Shown here one piece after another: positions 28,601 to 38,032 of a stretch of 64,000 bases of DNA (the stretch's first letter is position 1; every line of letters starts with the position of its first letter). Made by a program: the position numbers and the translations under genes. The notes under the pieces are model-generated. The model was not told the DNA's origin. It did no database searches and saw nothing but the letters and a program-made list of their open reading frames with translations. The DNA lies in the NCBI RefSeq assembly GCF_022662475.1, contig NZ_JAKNQQ010000001.1:682001-746000 (forward strand). Direction: 5' to 3'. This DNA comes from Sphingomonas sp. TREG-RG-20F-R18-01. Lineage in GTDB: Bacteria; Pseudomonadota; Alphaproteobacteria; Sphingomonadales; Sphingomonadaceae.

Positions 28601-29575
28601 ATGCAGCTGCTCCCGATCCTTTCGCTGGGCATCGGCGCGCTGGCCATGCTGGCGTTGCTGGCAGTCGCCTTTGCCGGGCCCAATGCCGAACGCGCGCGGA
28701 CGCGGCGGCTGGGGGCAGTACGCGCGCGCCACAGCGAGTCCGGCAGCGTACTCGCGGATGCGCAGTTGCGGCGCATCGCGACGGCGCGCAGCAACCGCAT
28801 GGATGTCGCGGCGGCGCGCTTCCTGCCCAACCCGGCGCAGCTCAAGAAGCGGCTGGCGATGACCGGCAAGACCTGGACGGTCGGTCAGTACGGGATGGCG
28901 ACGCTCGGCATCGTGGTCGTCGTGACCGTGCTGCTGGCGTTTCTCCGGCTCCCGTTGCTGCTCGCCCTGCTGCTCGGGGTCGTCATCGGTGCCGGCGTCC
29001 CGCACATGGTGGTCGGCTTCACGATCAAGCGCCGGATCGGGAAGTTCACCGCGAAATTTCCCGATGCCATCGAACTGCTGGTCCGCGGCCTGCGCTCCGG
29101 CCTGCCGATCACCGAGACGATCTCGGTCGTCGCCAATGAGGTCGATGGTCCGGTCGGGGTCGAGTTCAAGGCGATCACCGACAAGATGAAGATCGGCCGG
29201 ACGATGGACGCCGCGTTGCAGGACACCGCCGACCGGCTCGGCACGCCTGAATTCCAGTTCTTCTGCATCACCATCGCGATCCAGCGCGAGACCGGCGGCA
29301 ACCTTGCCGAGACGCTCGCCAATCTTGCGACCGTGCTGCGCATGCGCAGCCAGATGAAGCTGAAGATCAAGGCTATGTCGTCTGAATCCAAGGCGTCCGC
29401 CTATATCGTCGGGTCGCTGCCGTTCATCGTCTTCACGATGATCTGGATGATCAATCCGCCGTACATGGCGAATTTCTTCGTCGATCAACGCCTGATGGTG
29501 ACCGGCGGCGTCGGGATGCTGTGGATGGGGATCGGCGCGTTCATCATGAGCCGCATGGTCAGTTTCGAGATTTGA
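28601..29575 (+). CDS. tadB: Tad pilus inner-membrane platform protein TadB
   Basis: 324 residues with an N-terminal helix, a central FPDAIELLVRGLRSGLPITETI and FQFFCITIAIQRETGGNLAETL (T2SF domain), and C-terminal membrane helices ending in IGAFIMSRMVSFEI. TadB and TadC form the inner-membrane platform for pilus assembly, normally driven by the CpaF ATPase. Its stop overlaps the tadC start (TGATG). Confidence 0.95.
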   Translation: MQLLPILSLGIGALAMLALLAVAFAGPNAERARTRRLGAVRARHSESGSVLADAQLRRIATARSNRMDVAAARFLPNPAQLKKRLAMTGKTWTVGQYGMATLGIVVVVTVLLAFLRLPLLLALLLGVVIGAGVPHMVVGFTIKRRIGKFTAKFPDAIELLVRGLRSGLPITETISVVANEVDGPVGVEFKAITDKMKIGRTMDAALQDTADRLGTPEFQFFCITIAIQRETGGNLAETLANLATVLRMRSQMKLKIKAMSSESKASAYIVGSLPFIVFTMIWMINPPYMANFFVDQRLMVTGGVGMLWMGIGAFIMSRMVSFEI

Positions 29576-30567
29576 TGATGAACCCCGTACCCACTGGCCC
29601 GGTCGTCCTTGGCGTCGACGTCTTCACTGTGGCGACGCTGCTCGCCGGGGTCGCGGCCTTCATGGTGTTGCTGGCGATCTATGCCGTCACCACCGTGCGC
29701 GACCCGATGACCAAGCGCGTCAAGGCGCTGAACGACCGGCGCGAGCAGCTGAAGGCGGGGATCACCGCCTCGACCAAGCGGCGCGCCAAGCTCGTTACCA
29801 AGAACGAGACGACCGACCGGATCAAGAGCCTGCTCTCCAACCTGAAGGTCCTGCAGGACAGCCAGGTCAAGGCGGCGCAGATCAAGCTGATGCAGGCCGG
29901 GATCCGCTCGAAGGAATATGCGGTCGCGGTCATCTTCGGGCGCCTCGTGCTGCCGCTGACCTGGGGCGTGCTGGGCCTGTACCTGGTCTATGGTACCGAC
30001 CTGCTGCACGGCTGGACGCCGTGGAAGATGTACGCGATCGTCGCCGGCAACTTCATCCTGTCGTACAAGGCGCCCGACCTCTATCTCGACAACAAGATCA
30101 CCAAGCGGTCGCAGGCGATCCAGAAGGGCTTGCCCGACGCGCTCGACCTGCTGGTGATCTGCGCCGAAGCCGGGCTTACCGTCGACGCCGCGTTCAACCG
30201 GGTCGCGCGCGAGCTGGGCAAGGCCTATCCCGAGCTCGGCGACGAATTCACGCTGACCGCGATCGAGCTCGGCTTCCTCAACGAGCGGCGCCAGGCGTTC
30301 GAGAACCTCGCCTCGCGCGTCAAGCTGGACGCGGTCAAGGGGGTCGTCACGACCATGGTGCAGACCGAGAAATACGGCACGCCGCTGGCGTCCGCGCTGC
30401 GTGTGCTGTCGGCCGAATTCCGCAACGAACGCATGATGCGCGCCGAGGAAAAGGCGGCCCGCCTGCCCGCGATCATGACGATCCCGCTGATCCTGTTCAT
30501 CCTGCCCACGCTGTTCATCGTCATTCTCGGCCCGGCGGCCTGTTCCATCGCGGACGCGTTCAAATAA
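29575..30567 (+). CDS. tadC: Tad pilus inner-membrane platform protein TadC
   Basis: 330 residues (an ATG is also possible one codon later). The T2SF signature LPDALDLLVICAEAGLTVDAAFNRV, split here by membrane segments, and YGTPLASALRVLSAEFRNERM are clear. The C-terminus is hydrophobic (IMTIPLILFILPTLFIVI). It is the last Tad gene in this stretch; no pilin, tadD or minor pilin genes follow before the ppdK region. Confidence 0.95.
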   Translation: MMNPVPTGPVVLGVDVFTVATLLAGVAAFMVLLAIYAVTTVRDPMTKRVKALNDRREQLKAGITASTKRRAKLVTKNETTDRIKSLLSNLKVLQDSQVKAAQIKLMQAGIRSKEYAVAVIFGRLVLPLTWGVLGLYLVYGTDLLHGWTPWKMYAIVAGNFILSYKAPDLYLDNKITKRSQAIQKGLPDALDLLVICAEAGLTVDAAFNRVARELGKAYPELGDEFTLTAIELGFLNERRQAFENLASRVKLDAVKGVVTTMVQTEKYGTPLASALRVLSAEFRNERMMRAEEKAARLPAIMTIPLILFILPTLFIVILGPAACSIADAFK

Positions 30568-30607
30568 GGGTCAGCCCCTGCGCGACGGGACCGCGCGGGG
30601 CACCCCT

Positions 30608-30719
30608 GTCACCCCGGCAGGGGCAGAGGCAGAGGCAGGGGCCGGGGCCGGGCAGCCGGCGCGCGTACCGGGCATTCCGGACAAAACCCTGCGGCCCCGG
30701 CCTTCGCCGGGGTGACGGG
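30608..30719. repeat. REPIN-like inverted pair, family A
   Basis: A left unit of the type GTCACCCCGGC...GGGGC (from about 30608) and an inverted right unit GGCCCCGGCCTTCGCCGGGG ending in TGACGG at 30719. It lies between tadC and the ppdK gene, which converge. The left arm is degenerate; the right arm matches the family A core closely. Confidence 0.7.
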
Positions 30720-30793
30720 TGCTTTTGCCTTCTCCGGGAGGACGGCGGAGGGGCGGCGCTCGCCCCTTCCGCACCCGCCGCTCCGCATCCACC

Positions 30794-33460
30794 TCAGTCG
30801 CGCTTCGCCAGCGCCGCCTGTGCCGCCGCGAGCCGCGCGATCGGCACGCGGTACGGCGAGGCCGAGACGTAATCGAGCCCGACCTTCTCACAGAAAGCGA
30901 TGCTTGCGGGATCGCCGCCATGCTCGCCGCAGATGCCGAGCTTGATGTCGGGCCGCGTCTTGCGACCTCGCTCTGCCGCCATCGCGATCAATTGCCCGAC
31001 GCCCTCGACGTCGAGGCTGACGAACGGGTCGCGAGCATAGATCCCGCGCTCGACATAGGTCCCGAGGAACCGCGCGGCATCGTCGCGGCTGACGCCGAGC
31101 GTCGTCTGGGTCAGGTCGTTGGTCCCGAACGAGAAGAACGCGCCGACCTCGGCGATCTCGTCCGCCATCAGGCAGGCGCGGGGCAGTTCGATCATCGTGC
31201 CGACATGGTAGTCCAGCGTCGTACCGGTCTGCTCGAACACGATCTGCGCCGCCTTGTCGACGACCGTCTTCATAAGCTCGAGCTCGCGCCGCGTGCCGAC
31301 CAGCGGGATCATCACCTCGGGGATCGGCGCCGCACCCGAGCGCTGCGCCACATCGACCGCCGCCTCGAAGATCGCGCGCGCCTGCATTTCGTAGATTTCA
31401 GGATAGGTCACGCCCAGTCGGCACCCGCGATGACCGAGCATCGGGTTGAATTCGTGCAACTCCTGCGCCCGCCGCTTGAGCACGTCGACCGCGATTCCCG
31501 CGGCTGCCGCCACATCCGCGAATTCGGATTCTTCGTGCGGCAAGAATTCGTGGAGTGGCGGATCGAGCAGACGGATCGTCACCGGCAGACCCGCCATCAC
31601 CTCGAACAGCTGCACGAAATCCGCGCGCTGCTCGGGCAACAGCTTGTCGAGCGCGGTGCGGCGACCGGCTTCGTCCTCGGCCAGGATCATCTGGCGGACG
31701 TTGGTGATGCGCTCGGCATCGAAGAACATGTGCTCGGTCCGGCACAGGCCAATCCCCTCGGCCCCGAACTCGCGCGCGACCTTGGCGTCGAGCGGGGTCT
31801 CGGCATTGGCGCGGACCTTGAGGCGGCGCACGCCGTCCGCCCAGACCATCAACGCCGCGAAATCACCCGACAGTTCGGGCTGAACGGTCGGGACTTCGCC
31901 CGCCATCACCTCGCCGGTGGTGCCGTCGATCGTCACCATGTCGCCCGCCTTGATCGTGCGCTCGCCGACCCGCATCGTGCCCGCCTTGGCATCGATCGAA
32001 ATCGACCCCGCGCCCGAGACGCACGGCCGCCCCATGCCACGAGCAACGACCGCGGCGTGGCTGGTCATCCCGCCGCGTGCGGTAAGGATGCCGCGTGCCG
32101 CGTGCATCCCGTGAATGTCCTCAGGCGACGTCTCGGTGCGGATAAGGATCACCGAATCGCCGGCATTCGAACGTTTTTCGGCAGTATCGCTGTCAAAAAC
32201 GGCATGGCCCGACGCCGCACCCGGCGATGCGGGGAGCCCCTTGGTCAGCACGTCGCGCGTTGCCTTGGGGTCGAGCGTCGGATGGAGCAGCTGGTCGAGC
32301 GCCATCGGATCGATCCGCGCGACCGCTTCCTCGCGCGTGATCAGCCCCTCGTTCGCCATGTCGACCGCGATCTTGAGCGCGGCCTTGGCGGTGCGCTTGC
32401 CCGAGCGGGTCTGGAGCATCCACAGCTTGCCCTGCTGCACGGTGAATTCGATGTCCTGCATGTCGCGGTAATGCGTTTCGAGCAGGTCGAACACTTTCGC
32501 CAGCTCGCCATAAACTTCGGGCATTGCCTCTTCCATCGAAGCGGGCTTGGCCCCTGCCGCCTCGCGCGCGGCGACGGTCAGATATTGCGGGGTGCGGATG
32601 CCGGCGACGACGTCCTCGCCTTGCGCGTTGATCAGGAACTCGCCGTAATAAGCGCGCGTGCCGATCGAGGGATCGCGGGTGAAGGCGACGCCGGTCGCCG
32701 ACGTCTCGCCCATGTTGCCGAACACCATCGCCTGGATGTTGACCGCGGTGCCCCAGCTGGCCGGGATGTCGTTGAGGCGGCGATAGACTTTCGCGCGTTC
32801 CGACTGCCACGAACCAAACACCGCGCCGACCGCGCCCCAGAGCTGGTCATGCACGTCCTGCGGGAAGGGCTTGCCCCATTGCTGCTCGACGAGGCCTTTG
32901 TACTCCGCGACGAGCGCGCGCAGATCGTCTGCGCTGAGATCGGTGTCGAGGAAATAGCCGCGATCTTCCTTCGCGACTTCAAGCGCTTCCTCGAACGCGC
33001 CATGGTCGAGCTCGAGCACCACGTCCGAATACATCTGGATGAAGCGGCGGTAGCTGTCCCACGCGAAGCGCGCATCGCCCGAGGTGGCGGCAAGGCCCTC
33101 GACGGTCTGGTCGTTGAGCCCGAGGTTGAGGACGGTGTCCATCATCCCCGGCATCGAGGCGCGCGCCCCGCTCCGGACCGAGACGAGCAGCGGGTCGGCG
33201 GCGTCGCCGAACGTCTTGCCGGTAATGCCTTCGATATGTGCGATCCCGGTGGCGACTTCGTCGCGCAGGCCCTGCGGAAACTGGCCGCCCTCATCGTAAT
33301 AGACCGCGCAGAAGTCGGTCGAGATGGTGAAGCCCGGCGGGACCGGCAGGCCGATCGATGCCATCTCCGCCAGATTCGCGCCCTTGCCCCCCAGCAAATT
33401 CCGGTCGCCCTTGCCACCATCGGACACCCCGCCGCCGAAGCGGTATACGTACTGAGTCAT
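30794..33460 (-). CDS. ppdK: Pyruvate, phosphate dikinase
   Basis: 888 residues starting MTQYVYRFGGGVSDGGKGD. The enzyme interconverts pyruvate, ATP and phosphate with PEP, AMP and pyrophosphate. It has the N-terminal ATP-grasp domain (GGKGANLAEMASIGLPVPPG), the phosphohistidine swivel site GGMTSHAAVVARGMGRPCV and the C-terminal TIM-barrel with TEHMFF and SFGTNDLTQTTLG plus GICGEHGGDPAS. Length is normal. It follows glyS by 79 bases, in the same orientation. Confidence 0.98.
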   Translation of the reverse strand: MTQYVYRFGGGVSDGGKGDRNLLGGKGANLAEMASIGLPVPPGFTISTDFCAVYYDEGGQFPQGLRDEVATGIAHIEGITGKTFGDAADPLLVSVRSGARASMPGMMDTVLNLGLNDQTVEGLAATSGDARFAWDSYRRFIQMYSDVVLELDHGAFEEALEVAKEDRGYFLDTDLSADDLRALVAEYKGLVEQQWGKPFPQDVHDQLWGAVGAVFGSWQSERAKVYRRLNDIPASWGTAVNIQAMVFGNMGETSATGVAFTRDPSIGTRAYYGEFLINAQGEDVVAGIRTPQYLTVAAREAAGAKPASMEEAMPEVYGELAKVFDLLETHYRDMQDIEFTVQQGKLWMLQTRSGKRTAKAALKIAVDMANEGLITREEAVARIDPMALDQLLHPTLDPKATRDVLTKGLPASPGAASGHAVFDSDTAEKRSNAGDSVILIRTETSPEDIHGMHAARGILTARGGMTSHAAVVARGMGRPCVSGAGSISIDAKAGTMRVGERTIKAGDMVTIDGTTGEVMAGEVPTVQPELSGDFAALMVWADGVRRLKVRANAETPLDAKVAREFGAEGIGLCRTEHMFFDAERITNVRQMILAEDEAGRRTALDKLLPEQRADFVQLFEVMAGLPVTIRLLDPPLHEFLPHEESEFADVAAAAGIAVDVLKRRAQELHEFNPMLGHRGCRLGVTYPEIYEMQARAIFEAAVDVAQRSGAAPIPEVMIPLVGTRRELELMKTVVDKAAQIVFEQTGTTLDYHVGTMIELPRACLMADEIAEVGAFFSFGTNDLTQTTLGVSRDDAARFLGTYVERGIYARDPFVSLDVEGVGQLIAMAAERGRKTRPDIKLGICGEHGGDPASIAFCEKVGLDYVSASPYRVPIARLAAAQAALAKRD

Positions 33461-33539
33461 GCGTCTTCCCTCTAACAGGTTGAATTCGCTGGGGAGGCGA
33501 TTGGAAGGTTAGGCTAAGGTCAGGCTCGAAGCGATTGCA

Positions 33540-35855
33540 TCACCCCTCGATCCGCGAAAAGTCTGCGACGTTGTGCACTGCAGCACGGACGCGGTCGAGC
33601 AGTGCGAGACGGGCCGTGCGCTTTTCGGGCGCGGGGTCGTTGACGATCACGGTTTCAAAGAACGTATCGATCGGTGCCCGCAAACTGGCGAGCGCGGCCA
33701 TCGCGGCTTCGAAGTCCTCGCGCGCGATCGCCGCGGTGGCGGCGGGTTCGGCGGAGTCGAGCGCGGTGGCGAGCGCAGTCTCTGCTGGTTCGGGCGTGTA
33801 GGACAGCGAAACCTTCTCCCTCTCCCCGCTTGCGGGGAGAGGGTCGGGGAGAGGGGCAGTATCGGGCGATGGCGCTTGTGGCAGCCCCTCTCCCCGGCCC
33901 TCTCCCCGGAGGGGAGAGGGAGAAGAAGGAACGCCCTCTTTCTTCAGGATATTCGCGGCGCGCTTGTAGCCGGCGAGGAGGTTGGTGCCGTCCGCGGTCC
34001 CGATGAACTTCTGCAACGCATGGACGCGCGCGAGCAGGCGCACCAGATCATCCTCCCCACCGAGCGCGAACACCGCGTCGATCAGGTCGTGGCGGACGCC
34101 GGCTTCGCGTTGCTGGACTTTTAGGCGGTCGGCGAAGAAGGCCGGAAGGTTGGCGAAGGCCACCTGTATCCCGGCTTGGTGTACAGCGAATGCGTCATCA
34201 GGCATGCCTTTCCAGCACTTTTGCCGAGTCAGGCCAGCGAGACCGCGACTGATCCATTCCCAAAGGCTCAGCCGCAAATCGTTCTTCACGAGCAATTCCA
34301 GAATGCCGAGCGACGCTCGGCGCAAGGCGAACGGATCTTTGGAACCGGTAGGCGGCATGTCAGCGTAGAAAAACGCGACAAGCGTATCCAGCTTGTCCGC
34401 CAGCGAAACCGCCACCGTCACCGGATCGGTCGGCACGTCATCGCCCTGCCCGACCGGCTTGTAGTGATCGCGGATCGCGGCGGCGACGCGGGGGTCTTCG
34501 CCTTGGGCGGCGGCGTAATAGCCGCACATCAGGCCTTGCAGCTCGGGGAATTCGCCGACCATGCCGGTGACGAGATCTGCCTTGCAGAGCAGGGCCGCGC
34601 GGTGCGCCAGATTGGCGAGCTCTTCCTTTAGCCCCTCCCCTTCAGGGGAGGGGTTGGGGTGGGGCGGTTCAGCAATCTGGCCTTCGGAAGCAGGCACGGC
34701 CCCACCCCCAACCCCTCCCCTGAAGGGGAGGGGCTTTATGACGCCCTCTTCGATCAGCCAGCGTGCCAGTTTCGCAACGCGCTCAACCTTGTCCGCAACC
34801 GTGCCCAACTTCTCGTGGAACACGATCCGGTCGAGCTTCTCCGCCTGCGCCTCCAGCGGCACCTTCAGATCGGTCTCGTAAAAGAACTTCGCATCCGACA
34901 GCCGCGCGGCGAGCACCTTGCGGTTGCCCTCGACGATCTTCTCGCCGCCATCCACCGCATCGATATTGGCTGTGCACACGAACGCATCCGCCAAAGCACC
35001 GCCGGCATCGCGGCACACGAAATACTTCTGGTTCACGCGTGCGGTCAGCTGGATCACCTCGGGCGGCACGCTGAGGAACGAAGCATCGAAGCGCCCCAAC
35101 AAAGGCACCGGCCATTCGGTCAGCCCGGCATTCTCGGTCAGCAGCCCCTCGTCCTGGACCAGCTCGAGCCCCGCCTTGCGCGCGGCCATCGTCGCGCCGA
35201 GCGCGATGATCTGGCGGCGTTCGGCCTGGTCGACGATCACATGGCAGGCGCGCAATTTCTCGACATAATCGTCCGCCGAACCGATCGTGATGATCCCCGG
35301 ATGATGGAAACGATGACCGACGGTGGCGGCACCGCTGGTGATCCCGGCGATCTCGACCGGCACGATCTCCTCGCCGAGCAGCGCGACGATCCCCTGCAGC
35401 GGGCGGACCCAGCGGAGCGATTCCATCGTGGTCGACGCCCCGCCCCAGCGCATCGCCTTGGGCCAGGGAAAGGCGCGGATGATCGCGGGGATCGCTTCGG
35501 CGAGCACGCCGGTGGTGGCGCGACCCTCACGCTCGACCACGGCGAACAGCACGCCGTCGCGCTCGACCAGTTGCTCGCGCGTGAGGCCGGTCTTGCGGAG
35601 GAAGCCTTCGAGCGCCTGCGGCGGCGCGCTGGCCTTGGGGCCCTTGGTTTCCTCGGACACCGCGGCCGTCTCCAGCGGGAGACCGCGGGCGATGAGCGCG
35701 AGGCGGCGGGGGGTGGCGTAGGTGACGAGCTCGGTCGCGGCGAGACCGGCTTTCGCCAGTTCGGCGGCGAACAGCTTGGCGAGGTCCTCGCGCGCGCGGT
35801 CCTGCATCCGCGCAGGGATTTCTTCCGAGCGGAGTTCGAGGAGGAAATCGGTCAT
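33540..35855 (-). CDS. glyS: Glycyl-tRNA synthetase beta subunit, with two in-frame repeat inserts
   Basis: 771 residues starting MTDFLLELRSEEIPARMQ, the usual GlyS start. The beta subunit binds and charges tRNA-Gly together with GlyQ. It has TEWPVPLLGRFD, VNQKYFVC, DKLDTLVAFF and GSKDPFALRRASLGIL. Two low-complexity stretches, about residues 374-409 and 644-681, are encoded by REPIN-like repeats of different families. Without them the length is about 700, close to the family norm. Both lie in variable linkers. An ordinary stop follows at 33540. Confidence 0.96.
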   Translation of the reverse strand: MTDFLLELRSEEIPARMQDRAREDLAKLFAAELAKAGLAATELVTYATPRRLALIARGLPLETAAVSEETKGPKASAPPQALEGFLRKTGLTREQLVERDGVLFAVVEREGRATTGVLAEAIPAIIRAFPWPKAMRWGGASTTMESLRWVRPLQGIVALLGEEIVPVEIAGITSGAATVGHRFHHPGIITIGSADDYVEKLRACHVIVDQAERRQIIALGATMAARKAGLELVQDEGLLTENAGLTEWPVPLLGRFDASFLSVPPEVIQLTARVNQKYFVCRDAGGALADAFVCTANIDAVDGGEKIVEGNRKVLAARLSDAKFFYETDLKVPLEAQAEKLDRIVFHEKLGTVADKVERVAKLARWLIEEGVIKPLPFRGGVGGGAVPASEGQIAEPPHPNPSPEGEGLKEELANLAHRAALLCKADLVTGMVGEFPELQGLMCGYYAAAQGEDPRVAAAIRDHYKPVGQGDDVPTDPVTVAVSLADKLDTLVAFFYADMPPTGSKDPFALRRASLGILELLVKNDLRLSLWEWISRGLAGLTRQKCWKGMPDDAFAVHQAGIQVAFANLPAFFADRLKVQQREAGVRHDLIDAVFALGGEDDLVRLLARVHALQKFIGTADGTNLLAGYKRAANILKKEGVPSSPSPLRGEGRGEGLPQAPSPDTAPLPDPLPASGEREKVSLSYTPEPAETALATALDSAEPAATAAIAREDFEAAMAALASLRAPIDTFFETVIVNDPAPEKRTARLALLDRVRAAVHNVADFSRIEG
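33814..33924. repeat. REPIN-like inverted pair, family C, inside glyS
   Basis: 111 bp (37 codons) running from TTCTCCCTCTCCCCGC to the matching GGGGAGAGGGAGAA. Arms carry a CTCTCCCCG/CGGGGAGAG palindrome and face each other across a unique centre. In glyS it encodes SSPSPLRGEGRGEG through PASGEREKV. The family differs in sequence from the other glyS insert. Confidence 0.9.
34630..34735. repeat. REPIN-like inverted pair, family B, inside glyS
   Basis: Two inverted units with core CCCCTCCCCTTCAGGGGAGG are at 34632-34653 and 34712-34733, with GTTGGGGTGGGG-type flanks. The core element is 102 bp, or 34 codons, and leaves the glyS frame open. It encodes [15 protein letters not shown] through [11 protein letters not shown]. 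It belongs to the same family as the element inside gcvPB. Confidence 0.93.
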
Positions 35856-35900
35856 GCGGGCACCGTTGGGAGGTTATGCGCCGTCGTGGAGAAGGATTGG

Positions 35901-36055
35901 CTCGCACAAAGGCACAAAGACACGAAGGGAAGAAGGCGGAGAAGTCGACGGTCGTCGGCGCTCAGAGCCGAGCGCAGCTCTATTGCAAAGCCGGAAGCAG
36001 ACCGACCGGCGGACACGAAGCGCAGCATCTTCGTGCCTTTGTGGCTTTGTGCGAG
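35901..36055. repeat. Long inverted repeat between glyQ and glyS, family E
   Basis: 27-base arms (35901-35927, CTCGCACAAAGGCACAAAG... and its near-perfect complement at 36029-36055) enclose about 100 unique bases. It fills the glyQ-glyS gap, which is unusual because the two genes are often nearly adjacent. Transcribed RNA could fold into a long stem. It has no coding content I can support. Confidence 0.9.
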
Positions 36056-36117
36056 AAAACCCTTCTTCTCCCGCAAAGCCACCGAGCCACCGAAAAAGAA
36101 AATGTCTGCGGCGCGGA

Positions 36118-37014
36118 TCACGCCGTCCACCCCGGATAGGCGTCCTGCCACGCAGGCGTGTGCTTTTCGATCCACGCCTGGCAGCTGCCCTTCGCGAGAT
36201 CGCGCACGCGGCCCATATACGCCTGCCGTTCGGCGACCGAGATGACCCCGCGCGCCTGCAACAGGTTGAACACGTGGCTCGCCTTGATCGCCTGCTCGTA
36301 GGCCGGAATCGGCAACCCCGCCGCGAGGCTGTTCTCGCATTCGGCGACATGCTTACGGAACGAATCGAACAGGCTGTCGGTGTCCGCCACTTCGAAGTTC
36401 CAGGTCGACATCTCGACCTCATTCTCGTGGAACACCTCGCCATAGGTCACGCCCGCGTCGTTGAACGCGAGGTCGTAGACGCTGTCCTTGTCCTGAATGT
36501 ACATCGCGAGCCGCTCCAGCCCATAGGTCAGCTCGCCCGCGACCGGCTTCATGTCGAACCCGCCCATCTGCTGGAAATAGGTGAACTGGGTAACTTCCAT
36601 CCCGTCACACCAGACTTCCCAGCCAAGGCCCCAGGCGCCCAGCGTCGGCGACTCCCAATCGTCCTCGACGAAACGGATGTCGTGCTTCGTGAAATCGATC
36701 CCGATCGCCGCGAGCGAGCCGAGGTACAGCTCCTGCAAATCAGCGGGGCTGGGCTTCAGGATCACCTGATACTGGTAATAATGCTGAAGCCGATTGGGGT
36801 TCTCGCCATAGCGGCCGTCGGTCGGGCGACGGCACGGCTGGACGAAGGCCGCGTTCCACGGTTTGGGGCCGAGCGCGCGCAGCGTCGTGGCGGTGTGGAA
36901 CGTGCCTGCCCCCATTTCCATGTCATAGGGTTGCAGGATCAGGCATCCCCTATCGCTCCAATAGTCATGGAGCGTTAGGATCATCCGCTGGAAGCTCATC
37001 GGGCGGTCGGTCAT
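36118..37014 (-). CDS. glyQ: Glycyl-tRNA synthetase alpha subunit
   Basis: 298 residues starting [21 protein letters not shown]. The alpha subunit holds the class II active site that makes glycyl-adenylate. [41 protein letters not shown] and [20 protein letters not shown] are diagnostic. Length matches the family. The start is used as ATG at 37014. glyS follows after a 262-base gap that carries a long inverted repeat. Confidence 0.98.
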   Translation of the reverse strand: MTDRPMSFQRMILTLHDYWSDRGCLILQPYDMEMGAGTFHTATTLRALGPKPWNAAFVQPCRRPTDGRYGENPNRLQHYYQYQVILKPSPADLQELYLGSLAAIGIDFTKHDIRFVEDDWESPTLGAWGLGWEVWCDGMEVTQFTYFQQMGGFDMKPVAGELTYGLERLAMYIQDKDSVYDLAFNDAGVTYGEVFHENEVEMSTWNFEVADTDSLFDSFRKHVAECENSLAAGLPIPAYEQAIKASHVFNLLQARGVISVAERQAYMGRVRDLAKGSCQAWIEKHTPAWQDAYPGWTA

Positions 37015-37132
37015 GATGGCGAGGCTTTGGCGCAGTGCCGCAAGGGGGTCAACGCCTCATCGGATGCTGTTAACCCGGGCCGGTTTAGACGATAGCGCGA
37101 CAGCCACCGAACCGCGCCATGGAATTTCCCGC

Positions 37133-38032
37133 ATGAAGATCATCCGCACGCTCCTTCCGTTGACCATGCTGCTGCTGGCAAGCGCCGCGCCGGCGCAGGT
37201 CGCGGCATCCGCCCCGGCGACCATCCCCGCCGATCCCGCGCTGTGGGTCGTGAAGGACAAGGACACGACCGTGTATCTGTTCGGGACGGTGCATGCGCTC
37301 AAGCCGCATCTCGGCTGGTTCGATTCGGCGGTGCGCAAGGCCTTCGATTCGAGCGGGCAGCTGATGCTCGAAATCCCCCTGCCCGATCCGGCCACCGCGC
37401 AGAAGGTGGTGCTGCCGCTCGCAACCGACACGACGGGCGTGCCGCTGACGCAGAAGCTCCCCGCGGGCGACCGCGCGGCCTATGCCGCGGCGATGACCAG
37501 GCTCGGGATCCCGCCCGCCGCGCTCGAGAAGTTCGAGCCGTGGTTCGTCGCGGTGACGCTGTCGCAACTCGCATTGCAAAAGGCCGGGTTCAGCGCCGCC
37601 GACGGTGCCGAGGCGACGCTCACCGCCGCCGCCACCGCGCAGCACAAGCCGATCGCGGGGCTCGAGACGCTGCAGCAACAGCTCGGCTATTTCCACGGCC
37701 TGTCGCAGGCCGACCAGGTCGCTTTCCTCGTGTCGAGCGTAAAGGACATCGACAAGTTCGACGGCATGATCAACGCGATGCTCGACCGCTGGAAGGCGGG
37801 CGACGCCGAGGGGCTGAGCGCGCTGATGAACGAGGACCTGACCAGCCAGCCCAATTTGTACCGCGTACTGCTGGTCGAGCGGAACGCGCGCTGGGCGACG
37901 TGGATCGCGCAACGGATGAAGACGCCGGGGACAGTGTTCATCGCGGTCGGCGCGGGGCATCTCGCCGGCAAGGACAGCGTCCAGGCGCAGCTCGCGAAAT
38001 ACCGGCTCAAGGCCGTGCGCATTCCCTATTGA
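37133..38032 (+). CDS. TraB/GumN family protein, first copy
   Basis: 299 residues from the ATG at 37133. The N-terminus MKIIRTLLPLTMLLLASAAPAQ is a signal peptide. The body has the family motif VYLFGTVHALKPHLGWF, a Glu-rich LMLEIPLPD strand and the C-terminal AVGAGHLAGKDSV loop. The TraB/GumN fold is related to metalloproteases of the Tiki type, but the substrate in bacteria is unknown. Its stop overlaps the start of a second copy (TGATG). Confidence 0.85.
   Translation: MKIIRTLLPLTMLLLASAAPAQVAASAPATIPADPALWVVKDKDTTVYLFGTVHALKPHLGWFDSAVRKAFDSSGQLMLEIPLPDPATAQKVVLPLATDTTGVPLTQKLPAGDRAAYAAAMTRLGIPPAALEKFEPWFVAVTLSQLALQKAGFSAADGAEATLTAAATAQHKPIAGLETLQQQLGYFHGLSQADQVAFLVSSVKDIDKFDGMINAMLDRWKAGDAEGLSALMNEDLTSQPNLYRVLLVERNARWATWIAQRMKTPGTVFIAVGAGHLAGKDSVQAQLAKYRLKAVRIPY

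Noticed and set aside
27182..29488. 768-codon open frame opposite cpaE and tadB
   Set aside because: Runs across two real genes on the other strand and has no recognisable domain.
30719..33475. 918-codon open frame opposite ppdK
   Set aside because: Antisense shadow of ppdK; ppdK has all catalytic motifs, and this frame has none.
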